A stretch of 64,000 nt of DNA from Mycobacterium colombiense CECT 3035 (lineage in GTDB: Bacteria > Actinomycetota > Actinomycetes > Mycobacteriales > Mycobacteriaceae): NCBI RefSeq assembly GCF_002105755.1, contig NZ_CP020821.1:4030001-4094000 (forward strand). Direction: 5' to 3'. Each line of letters begins with the position of its first letter. Positions within the stretch are counted from its first letter, which is position 1. Below, piece after piece: positions 19,108 through 27,084 of the stretch. The notes under the pieces are model-generated. The model was not told the DNA's origin. It saw nothing but the letters and a program-made list of their open reading frames with translations, and made no database searches. A program made the translations under genes and the position numbers.

Positions 19108-20409
19108 GTGATCCCAACCCGGATGCAGTCCAGCGCACCCGTCGAAATTTGGCGGTCGGTGCGCGGTTTGCCGGACTTCTGGCGGCTGTTGCAGGTGCGC
19201 GTTGCGAGCCAATTCGGTGACGGTTTGTTTCAGGCGGCGCTGGCCGGGGCGCTGCTGTTCAACCCGGATCGGGCGGCCGATCCGCTGTCCATCGCGCGCG
19301 CCTTCACCGTGCTGTTCTTGCCGTACTCGCTGCTCGGTCCGTTTGCTGGCGCGCTGATGGACCGCTGGGATCGGCGGCTGGTGCTCGTCGGCGCCAACGC
19401 GGGCCGACTGATCCTGTTCGCCGCGATCGGCACCATCTTGGCGGTGCGGGCCGGGGACCTGCCGCTGTTGCTGGGCGCCCTGTTCGCCAACGGTTTGGCC
19501 CGCTTCGTCGGGTCCGGGCTGTCGGCGTCGCTGCCGCATGTGGTGCCGCGCGAGCAGGTGGTGACGATGAACTCGGTCGCCACCGCAACCGGGGCCATCG
19601 CGGCGTTCTTCGGCGCAAACTTCATGCTGGTGCCCCGGTTCATCTTCGGGTCCAGCGACAAGGGCGCCTCGGCGATCGTGTTCCTCACGGCGGTTCCCGT
19701 GTCCATCGCGTTGCTCTTGGCGTGGCGGTTCGGTGCGCGGGCGCTCGGCCCCGACGACACCCGGCGAGCGATCCACGGGCCGGTCATCTACGCGGTGATC
19801 ACCGGCTGGTTGCACGGCGCGCGGACGGTGGCGCAGCGTCCCACGGTTGCCGCCACCCTGTCCGGCCTGGCCGCCCACCGGATGGTCGTCGGCATCAACT
19901 CGCTGCTGGTCTTGTTGCTGGTCCATCACATGCCCAACCTCGAGGGCGGGGGATTCGGCACCGCCTTGCTGTTCTTCGGCGCCGCCGGCCTGGGCGCCTT
20001 CTTGGCCAACGTCCTGACGCCGCCCGCGGTCCGCCGCTGGGGGCGCTACGCGACCGCCAACGGCGCGTTGGCGACGTCGGCGCTCATCGAGGTCGCCGGC
20101 GCCGAATTGCTCCTCCCGGTCATGGTCGCGTGCGGCTTCCTGCTGGGGATCACCGGGCAGATGGTCAAACTGTGCGCCGACACCGCGATCCAGGTGGACG
20201 TCGACGACGCCCTGCGAGGGCACGTGTTCGCCGTGCAGGACGCGCTGTTCTGGGTCGCGTTCATCGTGTCAATCACGGTGGCGGGCAGCCTGATTCCCGA
20301 CGACGGGCACGCACCCGCCTTCGCGCTGTTCGGATCGGTGCTCTACCTGATCGGCCTGGCCGTGCACGGCATCATCGGGCGCCGCGGCGAGCAGGTGGAC
20401 GATCGTTAA
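19108..20409 (+). CDS. MFS transporter (Rv0037c-like)
   Basis: Predicted 12-helix major facilitator of up to 433 residues. Hydrophobic helices recur through the protein, and the loop [20 protein letters not shown] between helices 2 and 3 fits the MFS motif A (G-x-x-x-D-R-x-G-R-R type). Length and place match Rv0037c. The start is GTG 19108 or ATG 19123; neither has a good ribosome site. The substrate is unknown. The next gene starts about 50 bases downstream in the same direction. Confidence 0.85.
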   Translation: MIPTRMQSSAPVEIWRSVRGLPDFWRLLQVRVASQFGDGLFQAALAGALLFNPDRAADPLSIARAFTVLFLPYSLLGPFAGALMDRWDRRLVLVGANAGRLILFAAIGTILAVRAGDLPLLLGALFANGLARFVGSGLSASLPHVVPREQVVTMNSVATATGAIAAFFGANFMLVPRFIFGSSDKGASAIVFLTAVPVSIALLLAWRFGARALGPDDTRRAIHGPVIYAVITGWLHGARTVAQRPTVAATLSGLAAHRMVVGINSLLVLLLVHHMPNLEGGGFGTALLFFGAAGLGAFLANVLTPPAVRRWGRYATANGALATSALIEVAGAELLLPVMVACGFLLGITGQMVKLCADTAIQVDVDDALRGHVFAVQDALFWVAFIVSITVAGSLIPDDGHAPAFALFGSVLYLIGLAVHGIIGRRGEQVDDR

Positions 20410-20459
20410 GGTACAGACGTGACGTGTCCGACGGCGGCGGCCGACAGTCGAGGGATCCG

Positions 20460-21233
20460 ATGACCGGTCCCGCGCCCATCGTCGACGACCTGCGTGCCGA
20501 AAGCGACGCGCTCGACGAGCTGGTCGCGCCGTTGCCGCCCGACCGCTGGGCCGACCCGACGCCGGCGCCCGGCTGGACCATCGCACACCAGATCGGCCAC
20601 CTGCTGTGGACGGATCGGGTAGCCCTGATCGCGGTCACCGACGAGGCCGGGTTCGCCGAGGTGCTGGCGGGTGCGGCCGCCGACCCCGCGGGCTTTGTCG
20701 ACGAGGGCGCCGGGGAACTGGCGGCGCTGGCGCCGGCCGAGCTGCTCGCGCAGTGGCGGGTCACGCGGGGACGGCTGCACGACGCGCTGCTGACGGTGCA
20801 GCAGGGACGCAAGCTCCCGTGGTTCGGCCCGCCGATGAGTGCGGCCTCGATGGCCACCGCGCGCCTGATGGAGACGTGGGCGCACGGCCTGGATGTCGCC
20901 GATGCCCTGGGCGTGACGCGCCCCGCGACCGAACGCCTGCGGTCGATCGCTCACCTCGGGGTGCGGACCCGCGACTTCGCCTTCGCCGTCAACAATCTGG
21001 CGCCGCCGGCCGAGCCGTTCCTGGTCGAGCTGCGCGGGCCCGCCGGCGATACCTGGTCGTGGGGGCCGCCCGACGCCCAGCAGCGGGTGACTGGGTCCGC
21101 GCAGGACTTCTGCTTCCTGGTCACCCAACGGCGTCCGTTGAGCGCCCTGGACCTCACCGCCCAGGGCGCCGACGCCCAGCGCTGGTTACAGATCGCGCAG
21201 GCTTTCGCGGGGCCTCCCGGCCCCGGTCGATGA
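20460..21233 (+). CDS. TIGR03084/mycothiol-dependent maleylpyruvate isomerase-like protein (Rv0036c-like)
   Basis: A 257-residue cytosolic protein, the same length I recall for Rv0036c. The N-terminal DinB-like four-helix domain contains [14 protein letters not shown] (putative metal-binding His residues) and [12 protein letters not shown]. The C-terminal part ([38 protein letters not shown]) is the SCP2-like domain. Relatives are mycothiol-dependent isomerases or hydrolases, but the substrate here is unknown. ATG 20460 is used although an upstream GTG at 20424 is in frame. Its last codons lie within the first copy of a 56-bp tandem repeat. Confidence 0.85.
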   Translation: MTGPAPIVDDLRAESDALDELVAPLPPDRWADPTPAPGWTIAHQIGHLLWTDRVALIAVTDEAGFAEVLAGAAADPAGFVDEGAGELAALAPAELLAQWRVTRGRLHDALLTVQQGRKLPWFGPPMSAASMATARLMETWAHGLDVADALGVTRPATERLRSIAHLGVRTRDFAFAVNNLAPPAEPFLVELRGPAGDTWSWGPPDAQQRVTGSAQDFCFLVTQRRPLSALDLTAQGADAQRWLQIAQAFAGPPGPGR

Positions 21234-21361
21234 GCGCGTGAAACGCGCGAAGAGAGCCGGGGCCCATCCCAGTACGCCCCGGTCGATGAGCGCGTGAAAC
21301 GCGCGAAGAGAGCCGGGGCCCATCCCAGTACGCGCCGGTCGATGAGCGCGCGCAACGCGGG
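21221..21361. repeat. 56-bp tandem repeat, about 2.5 copies (MIRU/VNTR-like)
   Basis: Unit 1 starts at 21221 (CCCCGGTCGATGAGCGCGTG...), unit 2 at 21277 and a partial, diverged unit 3 at 21333, period 56. Units 1 and 2 look identical over the full period. The first unit contains the TGA stop of the preceding gene, the kind of stop-overlapping placement seen for mycobacterial interspersed repetitive units. The block fills the gap between two convergent genes at the point where the M. tuberculosis order has Rv0031-Rv0035. It is a natural candidate for copy-number typing. Confidence 0.85.
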
Positions 21362-21363
21362 CG

Positions 21364-21684
21364 TCAGTGCAGGGGTCCGCCGTAACTCACCCGATTTTCG
21401 GCCTCGGCCTCCTCGCGCAGCGCGGTAATCGCGAGGTTCAGCCTTTCAGCAAGCTCTCCGTGCCCGTAGCCGGTCATCACGCCGGGATGCAGAGTCAGTT
21501 TGAGTAACCGGCCGTCGGAATTCGCGACCGCGTGAATGTCACCCAGGTCGACGCTGTAGGTGACGGCTTCGGCCTGTGCCACAAGGGCTTCCCACTTGTC
21601 GGCCGCCTCGCTCAGTTCCCGAAGAACCGATTCGACGAGATCCTTCTCGCTGAGATTCGCGCGACTGCCCGAATCCGCCACCAT
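21364..21684 (-). CDS. YbaB/EspL-like small protein (Rv0030-like)
   Basis: A 106-residue protein starting MVADSGSR with GAGG upstream. Its layout, an N-terminal helix (VESVLRELSEAADKWEALVAQAE), a strand region (DLGDIHAVANSDGRLLKLTLHPGV) and a C-terminal helix (LAERLNLAITALREEAEAEN), resembles YbaB/EbfC proteins and the ESX-1-associated EspL. This is similarity by eye, not a search. It is the last gene of the minus-strand block, 59 bases after the preceding stop, and faces the tandem repeat. Nucleoid- or chaperone-like roles are possible. Confidence 0.7.
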   Translation of the reverse strand: MVADSGSRANLSEKDLVESVLRELSEAADKWEALVAQAEAVTYSVDLGDIHAVANSDGRLLKLTLHPGVMTGYGHGELAERLNLAITALREEAEAENRVSYGGPLH

Positions 21685-21743
21685 GACAGTATCCTCGACC
21701 CCTCCGACCAGCGTCAATTCATACGCGAGCAGGTACAGCCCAT

Positions 21744-23270
21744 TCACCCGCCGAGCTTTTGATACCAGGCGAGGTGGTAGTTCGCGGAGACGGCGTCGCC
21801 GCTGGCGATGCCCTCGGTGGCGGCCATCAAAAGGCACTTGAGCAACAGCGCCGGATTGACGTTCGGGTATTGAACGAGGAGCTGGTAGCGCGCGGTATCG
21901 AGGTGTACCCGCAGCACGTCGACCTCCTGGTCGACGACGACCGTTCCCGCCGCGGCGGCTTCTGCCAACCTCGGCACGATCTTGGGCAGATCGGCACGTG
22001 CCCGCGTGGCCGCGCTCAACACGGCCGCCAAATCATCGATCGGGGGCAGGCTGCGCGGCTCCACGGACGAGCGGGTCGCGGCGAAGTCGACCGAGCGGTG
22101 CAGCGAATCACCGGGCGTGTAAGTGACGGCCCGCGCCGTTTCGCCGATCAGCGCGGCCACCCTGCCGGTGCGCCGCTCGGGCTCCAACAACCGCACGCCC
22201 GCCGGAAGGGCGATGCCCGACGGTATCCATCCGTGTGCGAGGTCGGTGACCAATACCGTCGTGCCGTCGGCGCGGTCTCCGATCGCCCAATTCACGCGCG
22301 GCTCCTGCCGGACCACGAACTCCAGCAGCCGATTCAGCCGCTCGTTGTCGAATCCGGTTGGCGCCGTTGGCTTCCCGGGCCGCGGCCCGGAGGCGGCGAA
22401 GGCGGTCGTATCGGCGTCGGCGGTAGCTTCCGCGGCGGGCGTGACGTCGGCCGCCACCGGTTCCTGCGCCACCGGCTCCGCCTCAGCGACGGCCGGCTCG
22501 TCGACGACCGCGTGATGGCGACCGGAATCGGTCAGCTCCGGGGGCGGCTCGGGCGCCCGCTGCACCGGCGCCTCGAACACCGGCTCGGCCTGCGTGACCA
22601 CTGGGATGTTCTGCGTCTCCTCGAGATGGGGCGCATCGGCGGCGCTGACGGGCTCGTCCTCGGGCGTCGTCGCCTCCGGCTCGTCCTGCACGACCGCGTG
22701 GTGACGACCGGAATCGGTCAGCTCCGGGGACGGCTCGGGCGCGGGCTCCGCCGGCGTGGGCGAAATCGGCTCGTCCCGGACCACCGGGATGACTTGGGTT
22801 TCGTCCGCGGCCTCTCGACGACGGCGCCGTCCACCCGGTCGCGGGGTGGACTCGGGCGGGCCCGGCGGCGGCGCCTCGGTGACGGGCTTGACCCCGCGGA
22901 TTACGGGCAGCACCTGCGTCTTTTCCAGGTCCGCGTCGGCCGGCTCGACCCGCGGTGGGGGAGCCGGGGGTGCTTGAGCTCCGCTCTGCACCGCATGCAG
23001 ATAACGGATCGTGGATTCAACTCGACGCACCGCGCGTCCGCGGGCGGCCTCGATGACCCGCGCCTCGGCTGCCTGACGGGACAGGTCGGTCATTCCCGAT
23101 CGCTTGAGCAACTTCAATTCGTCGTTGGCGGCGCGAGCAATTCGTTCCAGGTCGGCCTTGAGATACTCAGCGAGCGTGGTTGTTTCGGGCGTCACCGTCG
23201 ACAATTCGGCAGGCCACAACCCGCCTGTCACCCACGGGGTGCAGTCGATAGGGGAGCTGAAAGCCGGCAT
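21744..23270 (-). CDS. Type VII secretion-associated DUF5631/DUF5632-like protein (Rv0029-like)
   Basis: About 508 residues in three parts. An N-terminal domain begins MPAFSSPIDCTPWVTGGLWP and ends with a helical region (EYLKADLERIARAANDEL). A Pro/Glu-rich linker of roughly 200 residues follows, and then a C-terminal globular domain (NERLNRLLEFVVRQEPRVNWAIG..., LLLKCLLMAATEGIASGDAVSANYHLAWY). I start at ATG 23270 because relatives appear to begin near this motif; in-frame ATG 23318 and GTG 23336 exist. The linker has three copies of E/D-x-T-Q-x-(I/L)-P-V and two of ELTDSGRHHAVV. No signal peptide. Function unknown; family naming is from memory. Confidence 0.7.
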   Translation of the reverse strand: MPAFSSPIDCTPWVTGGLWPAELSTVTPETTTLAEYLKADLERIARAANDELKLLKRSGMTDLSRQAAEARVIEAARGRAVRRVESTIRYLHAVQSGAQAPPAPPPRVEPADADLEKTQVLPVIRGVKPVTEAPPPGPPESTPRPGGRRRRREAADETQVIPVVRDEPISPTPAEPAPEPSPELTDSGRHHAVVQDEPEATTPEDEPVSAADAPHLEETQNIPVVTQAEPVFEAPVQRAPEPPPELTDSGRHHAVVDEPAVAEAEPVAQEPVAADVTPAAEATADADTTAFAASGPRPGKPTAPTGFDNERLNRLLEFVVRQEPRVNWAIGDRADGTTVLVTDLAHGWIPSGIALPAGVRLLEPERRTGRVAALIGETARAVTYTPGDSLHRSVDFAATRSSVEPRSLPPIDDLAAVLSAATRARADLPKIVPRLAEAAAAGTVVVDQEVDVLRVHLDTARYQLLVQYPNVNPALLLKCLLMAATEGIASGDAVSANYHLAWYQKLGG

Positions 23271-23367
23271 CGCCAGTGATTCCCGGGTAGCCCTCCGGAG
23301 GCGCTGGCGCGCCGACATCCGACCGAAGACCGCCACCGGCTAAGCGTACCGGGAGTCGGCGGGCGAC

Positions 23368-23412
23368 TTGTGCGGTCAGTGAATTGTGCGGTCGCACGCC
23401 CCTGGGTAGCGT
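23368..23412 (+). promoter_or_regulatory. Promoter of leaderless type with direct repeat
   Basis: TTGTGC at 23384-23389, a 17-base spacer and TAGCGT at 23407-23412 form a sigma-A-like promoter whose expected transcription start falls on the ATG at 23419, i.e. a leaderless mRNA. TTGTGCGGTC occurs twice (23368-23377 and 23384-23393, 16 bases apart), the second overlapping the -35 box, which would suit a regulator. Confidence 0.5.
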
Positions 23413-23418
23413 AAGGCC

Positions 23419-23562
23419 ATGGCTGATTCTGCACTGCAGCAGCAACTCGACGAGGTGCGCACCTTGCTCGCTCGCGCGCGAGAGTTGTTCGGCCCCAACC
23501 CGGTAGAGCCGCCGACCGGTATCGTCCCCGATCCCAGCGTGGCCAAGCCGTGGTTGCGCTAG
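23419..23562 (+). CDS. Small conserved-looking protein, 47 residues
   Basis: A short ORF on the strand opposite to its neighbours: MADSALQQQLDEVRTLLARA, then a helix-breaking tail with PNPVEPPTG and ending AKPWLR. The first half is an amphipathic helix. It is supported by the promoter spaced exactly for a leaderless start and by its fit in the divergent gap between two minus-strand genes. I do not recognise a family, and its function is unknown. It is the only plus-strand gene inside the Rv0023-Rv0030-like block. Confidence 0.6.
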   Translation: MADSALQQQLDEVRTLLARARELFGPNPVEPPTGIVPDPSVAKPWLR

Positions 23563-23586
23563 GCGGGCAGCTCGCCTGACAGCCCG

Positions 23587-23898
23587 TTAAATCACGCCGT
23601 TGCGGCGGCGCAGCTTGTGCGCCAGCAACTTTTCGATGGCCGCGTCGAGGTCTCGGGGTGTCGGGACCTCCGCGGACGGGGTGTGCCCGGCCGCGACGAT
23701 CTCGTCGCGAATTTCCAGCAACGCTTTGAGGCACGACACGTCGGCGGTGAGCAGAATGCCCTGCGCCAAGGTCTCGGCGTCGGTTTGCATCGCCTCTTCG
23801 CTCAGCGCGACGCTGTGCATATAACCGCCGCGGCATGAGCGGACGAGAATGTGTCCACTCGGGTGAACGGTGTCGAAAGCGGGATTCGCGTCGGTCAT
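23587..23898 (-). CDS. EspH/EspD-like small protein (Rv0028-like)
   Basis: A 103-residue protein beginning MTDANPAFDTVHPSGHILV. The segment PSGHILVRSCRGGYMHSVAL followed by a helix (TDAETLAQGILLTADVSCLKALLEIRDEIV) aligns by eye with the ESX-1-associated proteins EspH and EspD (NPQGSVSVSTLMDGRIQHVEL...). The ATG overlaps the stop of the previous gene (ATGA), so it is translationally coupled to the EspC-like gene. The role may be as a chaperone or co-secreted partner, by analogy only. Confidence 0.65.
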   Translation of the reverse strand: MTDANPAFDTVHPSGHILVRSCRGGYMHSVALSEEAMQTDAETLAQGILLTADVSCLKALLEIRDEIVAAGHTPSAEVPTPRDLDAAIEKLLAHKLRRRNGVI

Positions 23899-24212
23899 CG
23901 ACCGCGGTCGACGATGTCGCCGAACTTCCCTGCCGCCTCTTGCTCGTGCTGCTCCCACATCGTCGCCGAAACGGTCAGCTTGTCGGCCAGATCGGCGTGG
24001 TCGGCAGCTTGCTGCTCATAACACTGGCGCCGAAGTTCGAGCAGCTCACGGCCGGCGTCGCGCAGTTCACTGAAGATCGGCCCAAGCGAATCGAGGCTCT
24101 CTTGGATCGCGGCGTGCGACGACGGAACGGTACGCAGGTACTCGGAGGTGTCCTGGTGATGCGCGGCAGCCTGACGTAGGTGCGCAGGCACTACATGAAT
24201 CGAATCTGCCAT
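23895..24212 (-). CDS. EspC-like (DUF2580-type) small helical protein (Rv0027-like)
   Basis: A 105-residue all-helical protein starting MADSIHVVPAHLRQAAAHHQ, with AGGAGA seven bases upstream of the ATG. The pattern of an N-terminal helix, a turn (SLGPIFSELRDAG) and a long second helix (ELLELRRQCYEQQAADHADLADKLTVSATMW) fits EspC/DUF2580 and other ESX substrate-like proteins. The length equals the 105 I recall for Rv0027. No Sec signal. A strict Y-x-x-x-D/E export motif is not seen in the C-terminal helix, so secretion is only a suggestion. Confidence 0.7.
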   Translation of the reverse strand: MADSIHVVPAHLRQAAAHHQDTSEYLRTVPSSHAAIQESLDSLGPIFSELRDAGRELLELRRQCYEQQAADHADLADKLTVSATMWEQHEQEAAGKFGDIVDRGR

Positions 24213-24262
24213 CCGCTGTCTCCTGTTGACGACCGCCGGTGGTGCCGGCGGATTCACTTTTG

Positions 24263-25831
24263 TCAGGTGGTCGACGAGGTCGCCGGCCGGGTAGGTGTCG
24301 GTGGGTCAGGCTTGGCCGGCGTCGGTAGTGCCGCGGCCGCCGCCGGCGGATGCTCCCAGCCTAGGAAGCTCGGCCCGCTCACGGTGGCGATGTGTTGAAT
24401 TTGGCCATCGAGGAGCGCCTTGCCGGAGCCGAGGGCGAGTGCGTGACGGTCGGTGAGCATCCCGATGTCGCCGGGCGCCACCTGTAGGGGATCGATGGGG
24501 CTGGGCACCGCGGTTCCCGGTGGAGGAATGGTCATTCCCTGATGCTGGAAGGCCTCCGCTATCGGGGTGCCGCCGACGGCCGCCGTGATCGCGGCCGCCA
24601 GCTGCGGGCTGGCGGCGGTCACCGTTTCCCCGTCGGGCAACGTCACCGGTGTCGGACCGGCCGCCGGCTCATCCGCCGACGTATCGCGCTCGGTCCCGTC
24701 GCCCGCCTCGTCCGAAGCGTCCAGCGCCTCCGGTTCCCGGCCCTCGTCGTTCGGCGGCTCCTCGTCGGCCAGATCGTCAAGAGCCGGGCCGGCCCCGTCG
24801 CGGCCCTGCGCACCGGAGAGCGGAAACCCACCGGGCCCTTCCCAACCGGCCATCGACGGCATGGAGCCGAGCCCGGGGAGTGAGCCGCCACCGAAGTTGG
24901 GCATGGCGGGCGTCATCGGCGACTGCGGCACGGCCGGCATCGCGGCGCCGACGGCCGGATCCGGTCCCGCGACATCCCCGGACAGCCCGTCATCGTCGCC
25001 CAACAGGGAGTCCAGCAGCGGATCCCATTCGGCATCGAGATCATCGGTCGCGCCGGCCGCGGACGTATCACCGACCGGCACCGACCCCCGCGGCTGTTCA
25101 GGCGGGGCAGCCGGTTCCCCCTTCGAGGCGTCGTACAGCGACGTCCAGGCGGCCATCAGCGCCGACTTGGACGTGTCGTCCAGGCTGGCGTTCAGGACGA
25201 CCTCGCGAATGTCGCGGAGCTTGCCGATGAGAAACCGCTGGAAATCACGCGCACCGGCCGGGGTGTCCAGGTCTGACCTGATCCGCACCGCGGCTTCGGT
25301 TTCGTGCTGCAACTTGGTCAGGGCTTCTCTGCCGTCAACCGCACGCAGGTGCGCATTCAGAATCGCCGATATCACCTGCATGTCCAGCTGCGAGCTCGCC
25401 GAGTTCTGTTGCGAGAGGGCGGCTTCGGCATTGGCGATGGCGTCGGCAGCAGCGCCCGTCTCGCGATCGGGCGGTGCCGGGGTGTCGGCGGACGGCCGCG
25501 GCACGGGCGGATTGGCCGCCGTTGCGGCGCCGAAGATGCCCGCGTGCTGCTGGCGGATTTTGCGCAGAATCGCCTCGACCTGTTCAGGGCGCGTGGTCGG
25601 GGTGATGACGGCGGTCACTTCGCCGGGCGCCAATCCCGTCTGCCATGCGTTCGGATCGCCGGTGCGATCGCGCACGTATTTGACCGCGGCAAGCAGGTCG
25701 TCGTATGCCGACATCAGCCAGGCCGGCTGCGCCGCAGCCTGCTCGAACGCTGCTGCGGGAAACGACGCGACCCCTCCATGTTCGGCGACAGTACTCAGGG
25801 GCAAAGCTGCCGACAATTCACTGCACTGCAC
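24263..25831 (-). CDS. DUF4226-containing Pro-rich protein (Rv0026-like)
   Basis: A 522-residue protein. The N-terminal region (about 1-90) contains QPAWLMSAYDDLLAAVKYVRD. A helical DUF4226-like segment (about 130-235) contains DTPAGARDFQRFLIGKLRDIREVV. A long Pro/Gly/Asp-rich disordered region follows, and then a C-terminal domain with LPDGETVTAASPQLAAAITAAVGG and QVAPGDIGMLTDRHALALGSGKALLDGQIQ. The start is GTG 25831 with GGAAG upstream. It is longer than the roughly 448 residues recalled for Rv0026, mainly in the linker. No signal peptide. Probable surface or secreted protein of an ESX type; function unknown. Confidence 0.72.
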   Translation of the reverse strand: MQCSELSAALPLSTVAEHGGVASFPAAAFEQAAAQPAWLMSAYDDLLAAVKYVRDRTGDPNAWQTGLAPGEVTAVITPTTRPEQVEAILRKIRQQHAGIFGAATAANPPVPRPSADTPAPPDRETGAAADAIANAEAALSQQNSASSQLDMQVISAILNAHLRAVDGREALTKLQHETEAAVRIRSDLDTPAGARDFQRFLIGKLRDIREVVLNASLDDTSKSALMAAWTSLYDASKGEPAAPPEQPRGSVPVGDTSAAGATDDLDAEWDPLLDSLLGDDDGLSGDVAGPDPAVGAAMPAVPQSPMTPAMPNFGGGSLPGLGSMPSMAGWEGPGGFPLSGAQGRDGAGPALDDLADEEPPNDEGREPEALDASDEAGDGTERDTSADEPAAGPTPVTLPDGETVTAASPQLAAAITAAVGGTPIAEAFQHQGMTIPPPGTAVPSPIDPLQVAPGDIGMLTDRHALALGSGKALLDGQIQHIATVSGPSFLGWEHPPAAAAALPTPAKPDPPTPTRPATSSTT

Positions 25832-25849
25832 GGTGTGGACTACTTCCGG

Positions 25850-26215
25850 CTAGCCGGAGTCGGCGCCGTACTGGGCCCGAAGGCTCTGCAACACAGCCCT
25901 TTTCGCCTGACCGAATTCGCGCGCTTCGGCCACGACCGAGGCGATCTCACGCTGCTTGGCCATCAGGAATTTCTGAAATTCCCGCGCCCCCATGGGCGTA
26001 TCGAGCGCGAGGTCCGCCTGGTGCACGGTCGCGTGGTCGATCTGCTCGGCGATGGAGTCCAGTCGCCTGACACTCTCGCGCGCCGCCTCATGAGCGCTCG
26101 TCAACACGTCGGTCAGCACCCGATCGGCTTCCGACGCGGTACCGTGCTGACTCGCCAGCGCGGACCGCCGCGCCTCAACGGCCTCCAACGAGGGCCCCGG
26201 TTGTTGTTCCGGCAT
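25850..26215 (-). CDS. DUF4226 family protein (Rv0025-like)
   Basis: A 121-residue, almost entirely helical protein. The motif [24 protein letters not shown] is clearly homologous to DTPAGARDFQRFLIGKLRDIREVV of the next gene, so the two probably arose by duplication or bind the same partner. It starts at ATG 26215. It lies 47 bases after the NlpC/P60 gene and 18 bases before the larger DUF4226 gene. Function unknown. Confidence 0.78.
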   Translation of the reverse strand: MPEQQPGPSLEAVEARRSALASQHGTASEADRVLTDVLTSAHEAARESVRRLDSIAEQIDHATVHQADLALDTPMGAREFQKFLMAKQREIASVVAEAREFGQAKRAVLQSLRAQYGADSG

Positions 26216-26262
26216 CGCTCACCCCATTCGTCGTGCCCGCGTCGCCGGGCGGTCTTGGCTTG

Positions 26263-27084
26263 TCATATCGGTCGGCGGATCGCAACGTTGTTGCCCAGTC
26301 GGCTTATTCGAACCGACGCACCCGAATACGGCGCTTCCACAACCAGGTTGTTCCCGATCGCCAGCTGCACGTGGCCCGCGTGCGGAAACACCAGATCGCC
26401 CGGGCGCACCTGGGAGCGGGCCACCGGGATGCCGTCGTTGATCTGCTGATATGTGGTGCGATCCAGGTGGATCCCGGCCTGCGCGTAGCTCCACTGCACC
26501 AGCCCGGAACAGTCGAACCGGTCGGGTCCGGTCGCGCCCCACACATAGGGACGCCCCAAGCGAGACAAGGCGGCGCGCACCGCCAGTGCGGCGCGCTCGC
26601 TCGGCAGTCCCGCGGTCCCGAGCCGGCGGTCGTGCCGCAGCCGATAGCGCAAGGCCACTAGTTCCGCGTAGCGCCGTCGCGCACGCAAGCGTGCCGACAA
26701 GACGTGCGCCCGTTGGGCTCGCAGGCGAGCCACGCGGCGTCGCATCGCCTCCCGCTGGGCCAGCGGTGTGGCCGGCATGTCGGCATCGGCGCGGGCCGCC
26801 TCCAGCACGCTTCGGGTCAGATCGCGGGCTTGCGCGCGATCGCGGTGCGCGCCGGCGATGACGTCAGCGGCCGCGGCGTCGGTGCCGGCCGCCGCGGTGA
26901 GACGTTGCCGGCTGTGGTCCACCGCGAGTTGGTAACCGCCGTGCGCCATCTTGTCGCTCAGCCGAGCGGCGCGCTGCAGCACGTTGCGGTGGCTCGTTGT
27001 GCCGGCGTCCAGGGACGGCGCCCGCGTGCTGCCGGCGAAGAGTCGATGAGCGCGGCTCAGCGCCTGAAGTTCGGTTTCGCTCAC
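26263..27084 (-). CDS. NlpC/P60 peptidoglycan hydrolase without Sec signal (Rv0024-like)
   Basis: A 273-residue protein whose C-terminal domain is an NlpC/P60 cysteine peptidase expected to cut peptide cross-bridges of peptidoglycan. The catalytic residues are Cys192 (FDCSGLVQW), His238 (PHAGHVQLAIG) and a third polar residue, Glu250 by position (VVEAP). The N-terminal 150 residues are Arg/Ala-rich helix with coiled-coil character instead of a signal peptide, unlike the RipA/RipB type. Export would need another route, and the Esp-like neighbours suggest type VII secretion. It overlaps the XRE regulator by four bases (ATGA). Confidence 0.85.
   Translation of the reverse strand: MSETELQALSRAHRLFAGSTRAPSLDAGTTSHRNVLQRAARLSDKMAHGGYQLAVDHSRQRLTAAAGTDAAAADVIAGAHRDRAQARDLTRSVLEAARADADMPATPLAQREAMRRRVARLRAQRAHVLSARLRARRRYAELVALRYRLRHDRRLGTAGLPSERAALAVRAALSRLGRPYVWGATGPDRFDCSGLVQWSYAQAGIHLDRTTYQQINDGIPVARSQVRPGDLVFPHAGHVQLAIGNNLVVEAPYSGASVRISRLGNNVAIRRPI

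Noticed and set aside
21221..21361. CRISPR array
   Set aside because: The units are directly contiguous with no unique spacers, and no cas genes are present.
21364..21837. Longer version of the YbaB/EspL-like gene starting at 21837
   Set aside because: The added N-terminus is Arg-rich and overlaps the preceding gene. ATG 21684 has a ribosome site and the expected length.
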